Part shown: piece by piece, positions 35,279 to 43,529 of the stretch
How positions within the stretch are numbered: the first letter of the stretch is position 1
Layout: every line of letters begins with the position of its first letter
Assembly: GCA_947503885.1 (NCBI GenBank)
Contig: CANNFD010000007.1
Location: 142,077 to 206,076 of the forward strand
Origin: an uncultured Olleya sp.
GTDB lineage: Bacteria; Bacteroidota; Bacteroidia; Flavobacteriales; Flavobacteriaceae
DNA: 64,000 bases
Direction: 5' to 3'
Notes under the pieces: generated by a model
Told to the model about the DNA's origin: nothing
Database searches by the model: none
Seen by the model: only the letters and a program-made list of their open reading frames with translations
Translations under genes and position numbers: made by a program

Positions 35279-36689
35279 AATAGAACAAATATACACTGGT
35301 TGTTTAGCACATGCAGCCTACTACATAGAAAGTAATGGAGAAGCAGCTATCATTGATCCATTAAGAGAAGTGCAACCTTATATTGATAGAGCAAATAAAG
35401 ATAACGCTAAAATAAAATACATTTTTGAAACTCATTTTCATGCAGATTTCGTGTCAGGGCATTTAGATTTAAAAGCAAAAACAGGTGCGCAAATAGTATT
35501 TGGTCCTACAGCAAAACCATCTTATGAAGCATTAATAGCAGAAGATGGTCAAATTTTTGAAGTCGGTAATTATAAAATTAAAGTAATACACACTCCAGGT
35601 CACACAATGGAGAGTACAACTTACCTTTTAATAGACCAAAACGGAAAAGAACACGGTATTGTTACTGGTGACACATTATTTATTGGTGATGTAGGACGCC
35701 CAGATTTAGCACAAAAAATAGCATCTGATTTAACTCAAGAAAAATTAGCAGGTTATTTGTATGACTCACTTCGTAACAAAATTATGCCACTAAGTGACGA
35801 TCTAATTGTGTATCCAAATCATGGAGCAGGATCTGCTTGTGGTAAAAACATGAGTAAGGAGACTACGGATACTTTAGGTAATCAAAAAAAAGTCAATTAC
35901 GCCTTACGCGCAGATATGACTAAAGAAGAATTTATAGAAGAATTATTAGACGGTTTATCAGATCCACCTGCATATTTTCCACAAAACGTGATGATGAATA
36001 TTGAAGGTTATGAAAGCTTTGATAAAGTAATGAAAAAATCTCATAAACCATTATCACCAGAAGCTTTTGAAATAGCAGCAAATGAAACTGAAGCAATTGT
36101 TTTAGATGTACGACACCAAACCGAGTTTGTAAAAGGACATATACCACGTTCAATTTTTATTGGTATTGATGGTGGTTTTGCTCCATGGGTAGGTGCTTTA
36201 ATTGCAGACGTAAGTCAACCAATATTAATAGTTGCACCAAAAGGTAGAGAAGAAGAAGTTATTACACGTTTATCTCGTGTTGGTTTTGATAATGTAATTG
36301 GCTATCTTGAAAATAGTTTTGAAGCTTGGAAAAACTCTGGTAAAGATTATGATACTTTAGATTCAATTTCTGCTGAAGAGTTTGAAAAACGATTTGAAGA
36401 TAATAAAGATGTAATTTTTGATGTAAGAAAGGATGGCGAGTTTACAGCCGAGCATATTGATGGTGCCAAACACACCGCATTAGATAATATTAATAGCCAT
36501 TTAAATGAGTTTCCAGAAGACAAACCTTTTTACATACATTGTGCTGGTGGTTATAGATCTGTAATTGCAGCCTCAATCTTAAAAAGTAGGGGTATACATA
36601 ATCTTATTGATGTAGCAGGTGGATACGGAGCAATTAAAAAAACTTCTATTCCTAGAACAAACTTTGTTTGCCCTACAACATTAAATTAA
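35274..36689 (+). CDS. Persulfide dioxygenase-like MBL protein fused to two rhodanese domains
   Basis: 471 residues, cytosolic. The N-terminal about 230 residues are ETHE1-like MBL: HFHADFVSGH (H54, H56, D58, H63), HTPGHTMES and TGDTLFIGDVGRPDL, an order typical of non-haem iron persulfide dioxygenases. Two rhodanese domains follow: about 265-360 lacks a catalytic Cys (VAPKGREEEV in its place), while about 370-465 has C423 in HCAGGYRS. The fusion suggests oxidation of glutathione-type persulfides and sulfur transfer in sulfide detoxification. It lies 100 bases after the permease gene. Confidence 0.93.
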   Translation: MKIEQIYTGCLAHAAYYIESNGEAAIIDPLREVQPYIDRANKDNAKIKYIFETHFHADFVSGHLDLKAKTGAQIVFGPTAKPSYEALIAEDGQIFEVGNYKIKVIHTPGHTMESTTYLLIDQNGKEHGIVTGDTLFIGDVGRPDLAQKIASDLTQEKLAGYLYDSLRNKIMPLSDDLIVYPNHGAGSACGKNMSKETTDTLGNQKKVNYALRADMTKEEFIEELLDGLSDPPAYFPQNVMMNIEGYESFDKVMKKSHKPLSPEAFEIAANETEAIVLDVRHQTEFVKGHIPRSIFIGIDGGFAPWVGALIADVSQPILIVAPKGREEEVITRLSRVGFDNVIGYLENSFEAWKNSGKDYDTLDSISAEEFEKRFEDNKDVIFDVRKDGEFTAEHIDGAKHTALDNINSHLNEFPEDKPFYIHCAGGYRSVIAASILKSRGIHNLIDVAGGYGAIKKTSIPRTNFVCPTTLN

Positions 36690-36707
36690 GTTTTAAATTT
36701 AGTTAGT

Positions 36708-36750
36708 AAAAAAGTGCGCTTTGTCTAACTAGATAAAGCGCATTTTTTTG
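36708..36750 (+). terminator. Intrinsic terminator
   Basis: Stem around TGCGCTTTGTCT (from 36715) and AGATAAAGCGCA (36731-36742) with two G-T pairs, 4-base loop, then seven T. It closes the MBL-rhodanese transcript right before the next promoter. Confidence 0.88.
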
Positions 36751-36751
36751 T

Positions 36752-36795
36752 GTAACAATGGTTACTAATAAAACAATATATAATAATTAACTTTA
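36752..36795 (+). promoter_or_regulatory. GTAAC box and -7 box for the rhodanese lipoprotein gene
   Basis: GTAACAATGGTTAC (36752-36765) and TAACTTTA (36788-36795; one mismatch to TAnnTTTG), centres 33 bases apart, 17 bases before the ATG. Confidence 0.75.
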
Positions 36796-36812
36796 TAATT
36801 AATAATTTAATA

Positions 36813-37175
36813 ATGAAACACATAATAATCCTATCAGTACTCCTTACTTTATCATGTCAAAGTAAAGTAATAGAAGTCTTAACTCCGCAAGATTTTGAAG
36901 CTCAAATCACTAATAAAGAAGTGCAATTGATTGACGTTAGGACTCCTGACGAGTTTAACTCGGGGCATATTAAAAATGCAAAAAACATAGATTTTTTTTC
37001 AACACAATTTAGTGATCAATTTAATAAACTTAATAAAGATCAACCAATATACTTGTATTGTAGAAGCGGTAGTCGTAGCAGACAAGCATCTAACAAATTA
37101 GAAGCTATGGGCTTTATTAAAATATATGATTTAAAAGGAGGTATATTAAATTATAATTTAAAAAAGGATAATTAA
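36813..37175 (+). CDS. Single-domain rhodanese lipoprotein
   Basis: 120 residues. Lipobox LLTLSC (C15) gives a lipid-anchored periplasmic protein, and one rhodanese domain has active-site loop CRSGSRSRQA with C83. Rhodaneses carry sulfane sulfur as a Cys persulfide. It is the first gene after the third GTAAC box and is followed by an HMA protein 16 bases later. Confidence 0.92.
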   Translation: MKHIIILSVLLTLSCQSKVIEVLTPQDFEAQITNKEVQLIDVRTPDEFNSGHIKNAKNIDFFSTQFSDQFNKLNKDQPIYLYCRSGSRSRQASNKLEAMGFIKIYDLKGGILNYNLKKDN

Positions 37176-37191
37176 TTTTAAAAAACATAAA

Positions 37192-37461
37192 ATGCAAACA
37201 ACAGTCATAGTACAAAACTTAAAATGCGGTGGTTGTGCAAATACCATAACTACTAAATTATCTGAAATAGAAAATATTTCAGACATTAATATTAATGTAG
37301 AAGAAAATAAAGTGTCATTTAATTATATAAACGAAGCTGATGCTTTTAAAGTAAAAGATAGGCTTAAAACATTAGGCTACCCTTCAATAGAAGAGGGTAA
37401 TAATATAGTGTCTAAAGCTAAATCATTTGTTAGTTGTGCAACTGGCAAGCTATCAAAATAA
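37192..37461 (+). CDS. HMA-domain metallochaperone-like protein
   Basis: 89 residues. A ferredoxin-like HMA domain carries CGGC (C12, C15) in LKCGGCANTI and the usual NISDINI and VKDRLKTLGY segments. A C-terminal extension of about 20 residues includes another Cys (SCATGKLSK). HMA proteins bind Cu(I) or similar soft metals. Here it sits with a rhodanese lipoprotein and may be co-transcribed. Confidence 0.88.
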   Translation: MQTTVIVQNLKCGGCANTITTKLSEIENISDININVEENKVSFNYINEADAFKVKDRLKTLGYPSIEEGNNIVSKAKSFVSCATGKLSK

Positions 37462-37545
37462 TCAAACAAATAATAAAGAATTATTGTATATTAATTCACA
37501 TAAACAATATTAAAAATAATGTAGGCCAAACCTATTGTAGTACAA

Positions 37546-37568
37546 ATTGACGTTAAATTAGCGTCAAT
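37546..37568. promoter_or_regulatory. 23-base near-perfect palindrome upstream of thioredoxin
   Basis: ATTGACGTTAA (37546-37556) faces TTAGCGTCAAT (37558-37568) with one mismatch. It is 84 bases before the thioredoxin ATG in a 190-base gap where nothing else was recognised. A repressor or activator site is likely. Confidence 0.5.
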
Positions 37569-37651
37569 GCTATATCATATATCAACTGGATTCAATGTTA
37601 TTAAGGCTAGAGGTTTTGGAGGATTATTTTTATTAAATAAATCAATTAGGT

Positions 37652-37948
37652 ATGAGTAAATTTTCAGAATTAATTAACCAAGACAAACCAGTTTTAGTTG
37701 ATTTTTTTGCAGAATGGTGTGGACCTTGTAAAATGATGAGTCCTATTTTAAAAGAAGTAAAAGATAATTTAAAAGACAGGGTGTCAATTATTAAAGTTGA
37801 TGTTGATAAAAATCAAGCATTAGCAGCTAAATACCAAGTAAAAGGTGTGCCAACCATGCTTTTGTTTAAAAAAGGTAAACAAGTATGGAGGCAATCTGGC
37901 GTACTTCAAAAAAATGAATTAATTAATATAATTACAGCATCTTATTAA
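37652..37948 (+). CDS. trxA: Thioredoxin
   Basis: 98 residues, cytosolic, with active site WCGPCK (C23, C26) and cis-Pro region KGVPTM. Normal thioredoxin length. Its stop codon overlaps the next start (TAATG, one base), so it is translationally coupled with a methyltransferase. Confidence 0.94.
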   Translation: MSKFSELINQDKPVLVDFFAEWCGPCKMMSPILKEVKDNLKDRVSIIKVDVDKNQALAAKYQVKGVPTMLLFKKGKQVWRQSGVLQKNELINIITASY

Positions 37949-38550
37949 TGGAGTTAGGTGAAGATTTTTGGGATAATAGATATAAAACAAATGATATTGG
38001 TTGGGATTTAGGTCAAATTTCCCCGCCATTAAAAGCATATTTTGATCAATTAACCAATAAAAAAATAAAAATATTAATTCCAGGAGGAGGAAACTCTTAT
38101 GAAGCAGAATATTTACATAATAAAGGTTTCACTAATGTCTATGTAGTTGATTTATCTAAAACGGTACTTGAAAATTTTCAAAAAAGAGTGCCTTCTTTTC
38201 CAGCAGCACACCTTTTGCAACACAATTTTTTTGATTTAGATAATGTCTTTGATTTAATTATTGAACAAACATTTTTTTGCGCTATTAACCCTAAATTAAG
38301 ACCTGCGTATGCAGCTAAAGCTTTTGAGATGTTAGATACAAACGGAAAAGTTGCAGGACTGATGTTTGATGCACCTCTTAATGATACGCATCCTCCTTTT
38401 GGAGGTAGTAAAGCGGAATATATTGAGTATTTTAAACCATATTTTGAAATAAAATTAATGGAAGAAGCATACAACTCTATCAAGCCAAGACAGGGTAATG
38501 AGTTATTTTTTATAATAGAAAAAAAGAATATTTCTTCAACTATTTATTAA
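37948..38550 (+). CDS. Thiopurine S-methyltransferase (TPMT)-like SAM methyltransferase
   Basis: 200 residues. The N-terminal FWDNRYKTNDIGWDLGQISP and SAM motif I ILIPGGGNSYEAEYL followed by VYVVDLS match the TPMT family, as does MFDAPLNDTHPPFGG. Bacterial relatives methylate thiols, selenium or tellurium compounds. Coupling to thioredoxin and closeness to sulfur genes suggest thiol methylation (inference). Confidence 0.88.
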   Translation: MELGEDFWDNRYKTNDIGWDLGQISPPLKAYFDQLTNKKIKILIPGGGNSYEAEYLHNKGFTNVYVVDLSKTVLENFQKRVPSFPAAHLLQHNFFDLDNVFDLIIEQTFFCAINPKLRPAYAAKAFEMLDTNGKVAGLMFDAPLNDTHPPFGGSKAEYIEYFKPYFEIKLMEEAYNSIKPRQGNELFFIIEKKNISSTIY

Positions 38551-38591
38551 TTTTTAATTGAACAGCTAATTAATTAAGTTGTTTTTTTTAA

Positions 38592-38635
38592 ATGATAAAT
38601 GTCATATATAATAATAAAACACTATATTATTTTTG
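38592..38635 (+). promoter_or_regulatory. Fnr-type box and -7 box for a microprotein gene
   Basis: ATGATAAATGTCAT (38592-38605), identical to the cbb3 operon box, and TATTTTTG (38628-38635), centres 33 bases apart. The first ATG downstream is 38666. Confidence 0.85.
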
Positions 38636-38665
38636 TACAAATAATAACGATTAAAATTAAACACT

Positions 38666-38815
38666 ATGATATCTCAAAACATTGCATTATATAATTGGAA
38701 TAACGGAGTAATAATGATTATTATTTTTGCTGTAGTTTGTTTAGGGCTTGTAGCTTTTTTAGTAAACTCTATGACAAGCAATGATAGAGATAAAGAAGAA
38801 CCAAAAGAAAGATAG
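38666..38815 (+). CDS. 49-residue membrane microprotein under an Fnr-type promoter
   Basis: Short ORF starting MISQNIALYNWNNGVI, then one hydrophobic helix (about 16-38: MIIIFAVVCLGLVAFLVNSM) and a charged tail SNDRDKEEPKER. I do not recognise it. Support for a real gene is strong by context: a perfect Fnr-type box, a perfect -7 box, an ORF of the right kind, and a bidirectional terminator 25 bases after the stop. The size resembles accessory subunits of terminal oxidases such as CcoQ or CydX, so an oxidase-related role is possible. Confidence 0.75.
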   Translation: MISQNIALYNWNNGVIMIIIFAVVCLGLVAFLVNSMTSNDRDKEEPKER

Positions 38816-38839
38816 AATTTTTTATCATTCTTAACTATA

Positions 38840-38876
38840 AAAAAAAGGAGCACATTTTAAATGTGCTCCTTTTTTA
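38840..38876. terminator. Bidirectional terminator
   Basis: Arms AAAAAAGGAGCACATT (about 38841-38856) and AATGTGCTCCTTTTTT (about 38860-38875) in a near-perfect hairpin between the microprotein gene (+) and the copper receptor (-). Confidence 0.92.
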
Positions 38877-38894
38877 GTTTAAAGTATAGCGGTA

Positions 38895-40997
38895 TTAAAA
38901 TTTATACTGTAAAAATGCAGAAAAGTTTCGACCTGGTTCAGTAATTGGTGTTCTTCTAAAATCTGCTTGATTAGTATATGAAAAACTTAAATGACTATTA
39001 TAAGCTTCATCAAAAACATTAATTATAGCAAGACCTAAAGTAATACTCTTTATAGGTTTTATACCTAAACGTAAATCTAAAGTTTGATAGCCATCTGTTT
39101 CGGTCTCTCCAAAACTTCTAGAAATATTCTCTTGTTTAGAGACTACGTTATATTGCACATTTGCCCAATAGTTTTCTTTTTCAAATCCTAAACTTAATTT
39201 AGTATTAAAAGGAGGTGTTAATGGTAGTGACTCAGCTAAATCCTTATTTTTTGCATAGACATAAGCAAACTCGGTTTTAAAATAATAATCATTTAAAAAA
39301 TCTACTTGCGCCATAGCTTCAAACCCTGTTTTATAAGATTGTTCTATATTTTGAAATACTTTTACATTTCTAGGCTCTAACATTGGATTAAACTTTCTTG
39401 TAATTGTTGGATCTACAACACCAACAATATAATTTTCATAAAAAGAATAATAAAAAGAAGTTACGTACCTAAAGCTATTAAACCCATTTTTTAATGGTTG
39501 TTTTCCTTTAAATCCAATTTCAAATTGATTATTAACTTCAGCTTTTAAATTAGGGTTTCCTAAATACTCATAAGGATCTTGACCAACTGTAAAGTGATTG
39601 ATAAAACGCTCAATCATATTTGCAGATCGTATACCTCGTCCATAAGCAGCTTCTAAAGTAAAATAATCAGAGACTTTATTTTTAATGGACACCGTCCCGC
39701 TTACATTATGTTCTGTTCGTTTCTCTAAGTTGTATCTAGCAGCAAAATCTGTAGCTGGATCCTTAATGTCTGATGTTACATTATCGTATCTAATTCCTGC
39801 TGTAAATATGGTTTTAGGACTAATATTATATTTTGCTTCTGTAAATAATCCAAAATCTGTAATATAAGAGTCTTGCCAAACCTTATCGTTAAAAGCCATA
39901 GGCATTGGTAACATATTTCCATTCATGACTTTAACAATTCGTGTTCTTTCTCCCTCTCTTGCTACATACATAGCATCAAAACCCGAAAATACATTTAGCT
40001 TTTCTAAAGGATTCCAATTTAATTCTAATTTTCCACCAATTGTAGTTGCATCAACACCAGATGCTGCTTCCATCATCATAAAAGAAGGTCTACTAAAGTT
40101 TGTCATTAAATGGTCTACATAACTGTAATAGGCTTTAGCAGTTAATGATTTTGCAACTTTACCAATGTTGTCTAGTTTATAATCTAAAGATAAAATACTA
40201 CTATTATCGTATTCTGTATCCATTGGTAATGCTGCATGTAACACGTCACGTCCGTAAGATTGTCTCCAATGTGCTTGTAAACGTTGATCATCAGTAAAAT
40301 TATAACCTAATTTAACACCGTAATCTGTGCTTCTAAAAGACGAAGGGATTTCGGTACCATTCCCATCCTCATAATTTCCAAAATCTCTATATCCCGCATT
40401 GGCTACAATATCATATTTTTCTTGAATGTATTGCAATTGTGCTAGGTTTACTATAGAGTTTCCGTTGCTTTCATAGCCAGCAGATACTTTTCCGTGTAAA
40501 CCATAATCTTCATAATCTGGTTTTTGTGTAACCAAATTTACAATTCCTCCAAAAGTAGCGCCATAACGTACAGTGTATGGTCCTTTTATTATTTCGATTT
40601 TAGCAATTTCTTCTGGAATAATGTGTGTCGTAATAGGATCCATTCTGTTTGGGCATGCATGCATTGCTTTAGTACCACCATCATATTGGATATTTAACTG
40701 TTCGTATTGTGAGGCTCTAAACGCAGGGTCTATTGCGTAATTACCTCTTTTTATAACTGAAAACCCATTGATGTCGTTAAATAAATCGGCAACGTTTTTT
40801 GGTTGTACAATTTTTTTGTCATATTTATTAGACACCACAGTTAGTACTGGGTCTTTTTTAATGTTACCAGTAACAATAACTTCATCTAAGTTTGTATTTT
40901 TTTGTTTTGTAGTGTCTATTTTAGTCTCGTTTTGTTCTTGACCATAAGACATGGCTGTAATTAGCGTGCATAAAAACACGCTATAAAATATTTTCAT
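38895..40997 (-). CDS. OprC/NosA-like TonB-dependent copper receptor
   Basis: 700-residue outer-membrane barrel with signal peptide (about 1-19), plug domain (about 40-160) and a 22-strand-type barrel ending in NFSAFLQYKF with terminal Phe. The plug holds MHACPNRMDPITTH: C115-x3-M119 next to a His, like the unusual Cys-Met copper site known from OprC. It should import copper through TonB energy. Its Fnr-type promoter and the cbb3 genes nearby fit copper supply for the oxidase. It follows the CNGKCHL gene by 66 bases. Confidence 0.92.
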   Translation of the reverse strand: MKIFYSVFLCTLITAMSYGQEQNETKIDTTKQKNTNLDEVIVTGNIKKDPVLTVVSNKYDKKIVQPKNVADLFNDINGFSVIKRGNYAIDPAFRASQYEQLNIQYDGGTKAMHACPNRMDPITTHIIPEEIAKIEIIKGPYTVRYGATFGGIVNLVTQKPDYEDYGLHGKVSAGYESNGNSIVNLAQLQYIQEKYDIVANAGYRDFGNYEDGNGTEIPSSFRSTDYGVKLGYNFTDDQRLQAHWRQSYGRDVLHAALPMDTEYDNSSILSLDYKLDNIGKVAKSLTAKAYYSYVDHLMTNFSRPSFMMMEAASGVDATTIGGKLELNWNPLEKLNVFSGFDAMYVAREGERTRIVKVMNGNMLPMPMAFNDKVWQDSYITDFGLFTEAKYNISPKTIFTAGIRYDNVTSDIKDPATDFAARYNLEKRTEHNVSGTVSIKNKVSDYFTLEAAYGRGIRSANMIERFINHFTVGQDPYEYLGNPNLKAEVNNQFEIGFKGKQPLKNGFNSFRYVTSFYYSFYENYIVGVVDPTITRKFNPMLEPRNVKVFQNIEQSYKTGFEAMAQVDFLNDYYFKTEFAYVYAKNKDLAESLPLTPPFNTKLSLGFEKENYWANVQYNVVSKQENISRSFGETETDGYQTLDLRLGIKPIKSITLGLAIINVFDEAYNSHLSFSYTNQADFRRTPITEPGRNFSAFLQYKF

Positions 40998-41063
40998 TTG
41001 TGTAAAAATTTAATTTAACTTTAGTAATTATGGTAGAGGTTTCTACCAATTATGAAAGAAAAA

Positions 41064-41441
41064 TTATACTTGTGGAGGATGAAAACATTCATTTATATTA
41101 TTAAATGAATATAAGTTGTGGTAAGCACCCGGTTGTTGTTTTTTAACGTATGTTTTTTGATTAAAAACAACGTTTTTAGGGTTTTCTGAATACAGAATAA
41201 GTTCTTTAAAGTCAATTATACTTATTGGAGTATTTTGTTCTTTATCCTGAGATTTAGCAACCTTTTTTAAATGACATTTACCATTACATTCTAGTTCTGG
41301 TTTATCTTGATTTACGCATAATGCTTCAATAAATCCAACGGGGTCTAAAGTATAATAAGCATAATTTAACGTAACTCTAGTACTATTAAATAAAAGTAGA
41401 GTAGTTAATGTTAAAGAGAATATGTAAGTGCTTATTTTCAT
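41064..41441 (-). CDS. CNGKCHL-motif exported protein, probable copper partner
   Basis: 125 residues: a signal-like N-terminal helix (about 4-22), then CVNQDKPELECNGKCHLKKV, then a low-complexity C-terminus ending FHPP. The C...KP...CNGKCHLKK block is, from memory, conserved in many unannotated Bacteroidetes proteins encoded next to copper or haem TonB receptors. Three Cys and one His could bind metal. The predicted -7 box ends 5 bases before the ATG, so the mRNA may be almost leaderless. Confidence 0.8.
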   Translation of the reverse strand: MKISTYIFSLTLTTLLLFNSTRVTLNYAYYTLDPVGFIEALCVNQDKPELECNGKCHLKKVAKSQDKEQNTPISIIDFKELILYSENPKNVVFNQKTYVKKQQPGAYHNLYSFNNINECFHPPQV

Positions 41442-41446
41442 TAGAA

Positions 41447-41490
41447 CAAAATTAAACGATTGTCCTTTCTGTAAAACTGATTTTTGTCAT
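41447..41490 (-). promoter_or_regulatory. Fnr-type box (one weak half) and -7 box for copper uptake
   Basis: Minus strand: ATGACAAAAATCAG (complement of 41477-41490) has a perfect left half and a weak right half. TAATTTTG (complement of 41447-41454) matches TAnnTTTG. Centres are 33 bases apart. Confidence 0.7.
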
Positions 41491-41606
41491 ATTATCCATA
41501 TTTTATTACATTTTTTTATAAATAAACAGTCATAGCATATTCAGGATTATTTGTTGGTTTTTTAGAATTTAAATTTTATAAATAATAAAACTGTAATGCG
41601 CTTGAT

Positions 41607-41648
41607 TATTTTTGTATATTTATTAACCAATTAGTTAAACTAAATAGT
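41607..41648 (+). promoter_or_regulatory. TetR promoter and operator
   Basis: TATTTTTG (41607-41614) is a full -7 box. Directly after the expected start of transcription lie TTAGTTAAACTAA (41631-41643, perfect palindrome with central A) and further TTAAC/GTTAA halves from 41623 to 41651, ending at the ATG. This suggests autorepression by the TetR protein. Confidence 0.7.
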
Positions 41649-41652
41649 TAAT

Positions 41653-42267
41653 ATGAAAAAATCTAAAGACGAAAACACCGAAGGACAAATACTAGATGCA
41701 GCCAAAGATGTATTTCAGTCCAAAGGAATGGATGGTGCACGTATGCAGGAAATAGCAGATAAAGCGGGAATTAACAAAGCTATGCTTCATTATTATTACA
41801 GAAGTAAGCAATTACTTTTTGAAGCGGTTTTTAAGAATGCATTTTCATTATTAGCGCCTCAATTAAATACGATTTTAAACGATGATTCTTCGCTCGAGGA
41901 TAAGATTAAAAACTTCACAATGGATTATACCACCTTTATGATGAAGCATCCGTATTTGCCTAACTTCATTATTCAAGAATTAAATCGAAATGAAGATTTT
42001 ATTCTCAAACTTAAAGAAAACACTGGGTTTCCCAATCTTAAGAAATTTAAAGAAAAGGTTGCTGATGAAATTAACCAAGGCTTAATACAACCAATTGATG
42101 CAGACCAATTGTTTGTTAATATCATCGCACTCAATATATTTCCTTTTTTAGGCAAACCCTTGATTAAAGCTTTTACAGATAAAGATGAAAAGGCGTATAA
42201 AACATTTGTGGAAGAACGTAAAACAGAAGTTTCCAACTTTATTATTAATGCTATAAAGAAACAATAA
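41653..42267 (+). CDS. TetR/AcrR-family repressor of the export operon
   Basis: 204 residues. The N-terminal HTH is typical: ILDAAKDVFQSKGMDGARMQEIADKAGINKAMLHYYYRSKQ, quoted in parts (AKDVFQSKGMDGARMQEIA; NKAMLHYYYRSKQLL). The C-terminal ligand domain resembles CecR/YbiH-type regulators. It is first in an operon with TolC, HlyD-like, ABC ATPase and permease genes, the order of cecR-ybhGFSR in enterobacteria. One base separates its stop from the next ATG. Confidence 0.92.
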   Translation: MKKSKDENTEGQILDAAKDVFQSKGMDGARMQEIADKAGINKAMLHYYYRSKQLLFEAVFKNAFSLLAPQLNTILNDDSSLEDKIKNFTMDYTTFMMKHPYLPNFIIQELNRNEDFILKLKENTGFPNLKKFKEKVADEINQGLIQPIDADQLFVNIIALNIFPFLGKPLIKAFTDKDEKAYKTFVEERKTEVSNFIINAIKKQ

Positions 42268-42268
42268 A

Positions 42269-43519
42269 ATGAAACGCTTTATAATTATTATAACAATCTT
42301 AATAACGCTTCCAAGTGTTGCACAACAAAGCATCACTTTAGATGAATGCTTTAATTTAGTGGCTCAAAACTATCCTTTAGCTAAACAAGCACAGCTTTTT
42401 GAAGATCAAAACCAAATAGATTCGGAAGTTATTTCTAACGCAAAATTGCCTCAAATATCTTTAGATGCACAAGCAACTTATCAATCAGATGTAATTGAAA
42501 TTCCTATTCCCAATGCTAATATTGAATCTTTAAATAAAGACCAATATCGTGCAACGCTTTCTGTAAATCAATTAATTTATAATGGAGGTGCAACTGACGC
42601 AATCTTAAATGTTAAATCAGCGCAAACTAAAACCAAACAAAAACAGGTTGACGTTAATCTATATCAGTTAAAACAACAGATTAATCAGTTATACTTTTCC
42701 ATTTTATTGTCGCAGGAAACCAATCTATTGTTAGAGGCAAAACAAGCACAGTTACAAGCAAAGCTAAAAGAAGTACAATCAGGTATTAAATATGGTGTCA
42801 TTCTACCTTCATCTGATAAAGTTCTTGAGGCGGAACTTTTAAAACTAAGTCAACAATTTAGGGAAGTAGAAAGTAATAAGACAGCTTTAATTGAAACATT
42901 GTCGAGCATTATTGGTCAATCATTGGATAATTCAACCACCTTTCAAAACCCTTTGGTTAATACAGCATTTGGTACCGAAATTAATAGACCAGAATTAGAA
43001 TTATTTCAGTTTAAAAGAGAAGAAATTGAAAGTAATGAAGCGCTAATAGCGAAGCAAAATTCACCAAAGTTACTCGGTTTTGCAACAGGTGGTTATGGTA
43101 ATCCAGGACTAAATATGCTCGATAATTCATTTCAACCATTTTATACAGTTGGTATTAAATTAAATTGGAATGTATTCGATTGGAATTCCAATAAAAAACA
43201 ACGTCAATCCTTGGCTATTAATAAGGATATTGTAGATATAGAAACTGAAACCTTTACATTAAATACAAACATAGAACTGAATCAGCAACAAAAGGAAATC
43301 AATAAAATTGAAGGCTTTATTGCATCCGATTTAGAAATTATCAACCTTAGAAAAGACGTGCTTAAATCGGCAGATTCACAATTTAAAAATGGCGTGATAA
43401 CTTCTTCGGCATACATCACGGAATTAACCAATTTATATGAAGATGAAAACACGTTGGTAAAGCATAAAATTCAATTACAATTAGCAAAAGCGAATTACAA
43501 TATTATTAAAGGACAATAA
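42269..43519 (+). CDS. TolC-family outer-membrane efflux protein
   Basis: 416 residues with signal peptide (cleavage near SVAQQ) and two TolC-type repeats of long coiled-coil helices (ALNVKSAQTKTKQKQVDVN... and VDIETETFTLNTNIELNQQ). It would form the outer-membrane exit duct for the HlyD-ABC exporter in this operon. It belongs with the TetR operon, distinct from the second TolC at 50529. Confidence 0.9.
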   Translation: MKRFIIIITILITLPSVAQQSITLDECFNLVAQNYPLAKQAQLFEDQNQIDSEVISNAKLPQISLDAQATYQSDVIEIPIPNANIESLNKDQYRATLSVNQLIYNGGATDAILNVKSAQTKTKQKQVDVNLYQLKQQINQLYFSILLSQETNLLLEAKQAQLQAKLKEVQSGIKYGVILPSSDKVLEAELLKLSQQFREVESNKTALIETLSSIIGQSLDNSTTFQNPLVNTAFGTEINRPELELFQFKREEIESNEALIAKQNSPKLLGFATGGYGNPGLNMLDNSFQPFYTVGIKLNWNVFDWNSNKKQRQSLAINKDIVDIETETFTLNTNIELNQQQKEINKIEGFIASDLEIINLRKDVLKSADSQFKNGVITSSAYITELTNLYEDENTLVKHKIQLQLAKANYNIIKGQ

Positions 43520-43529
43520 CTATTTAGAA

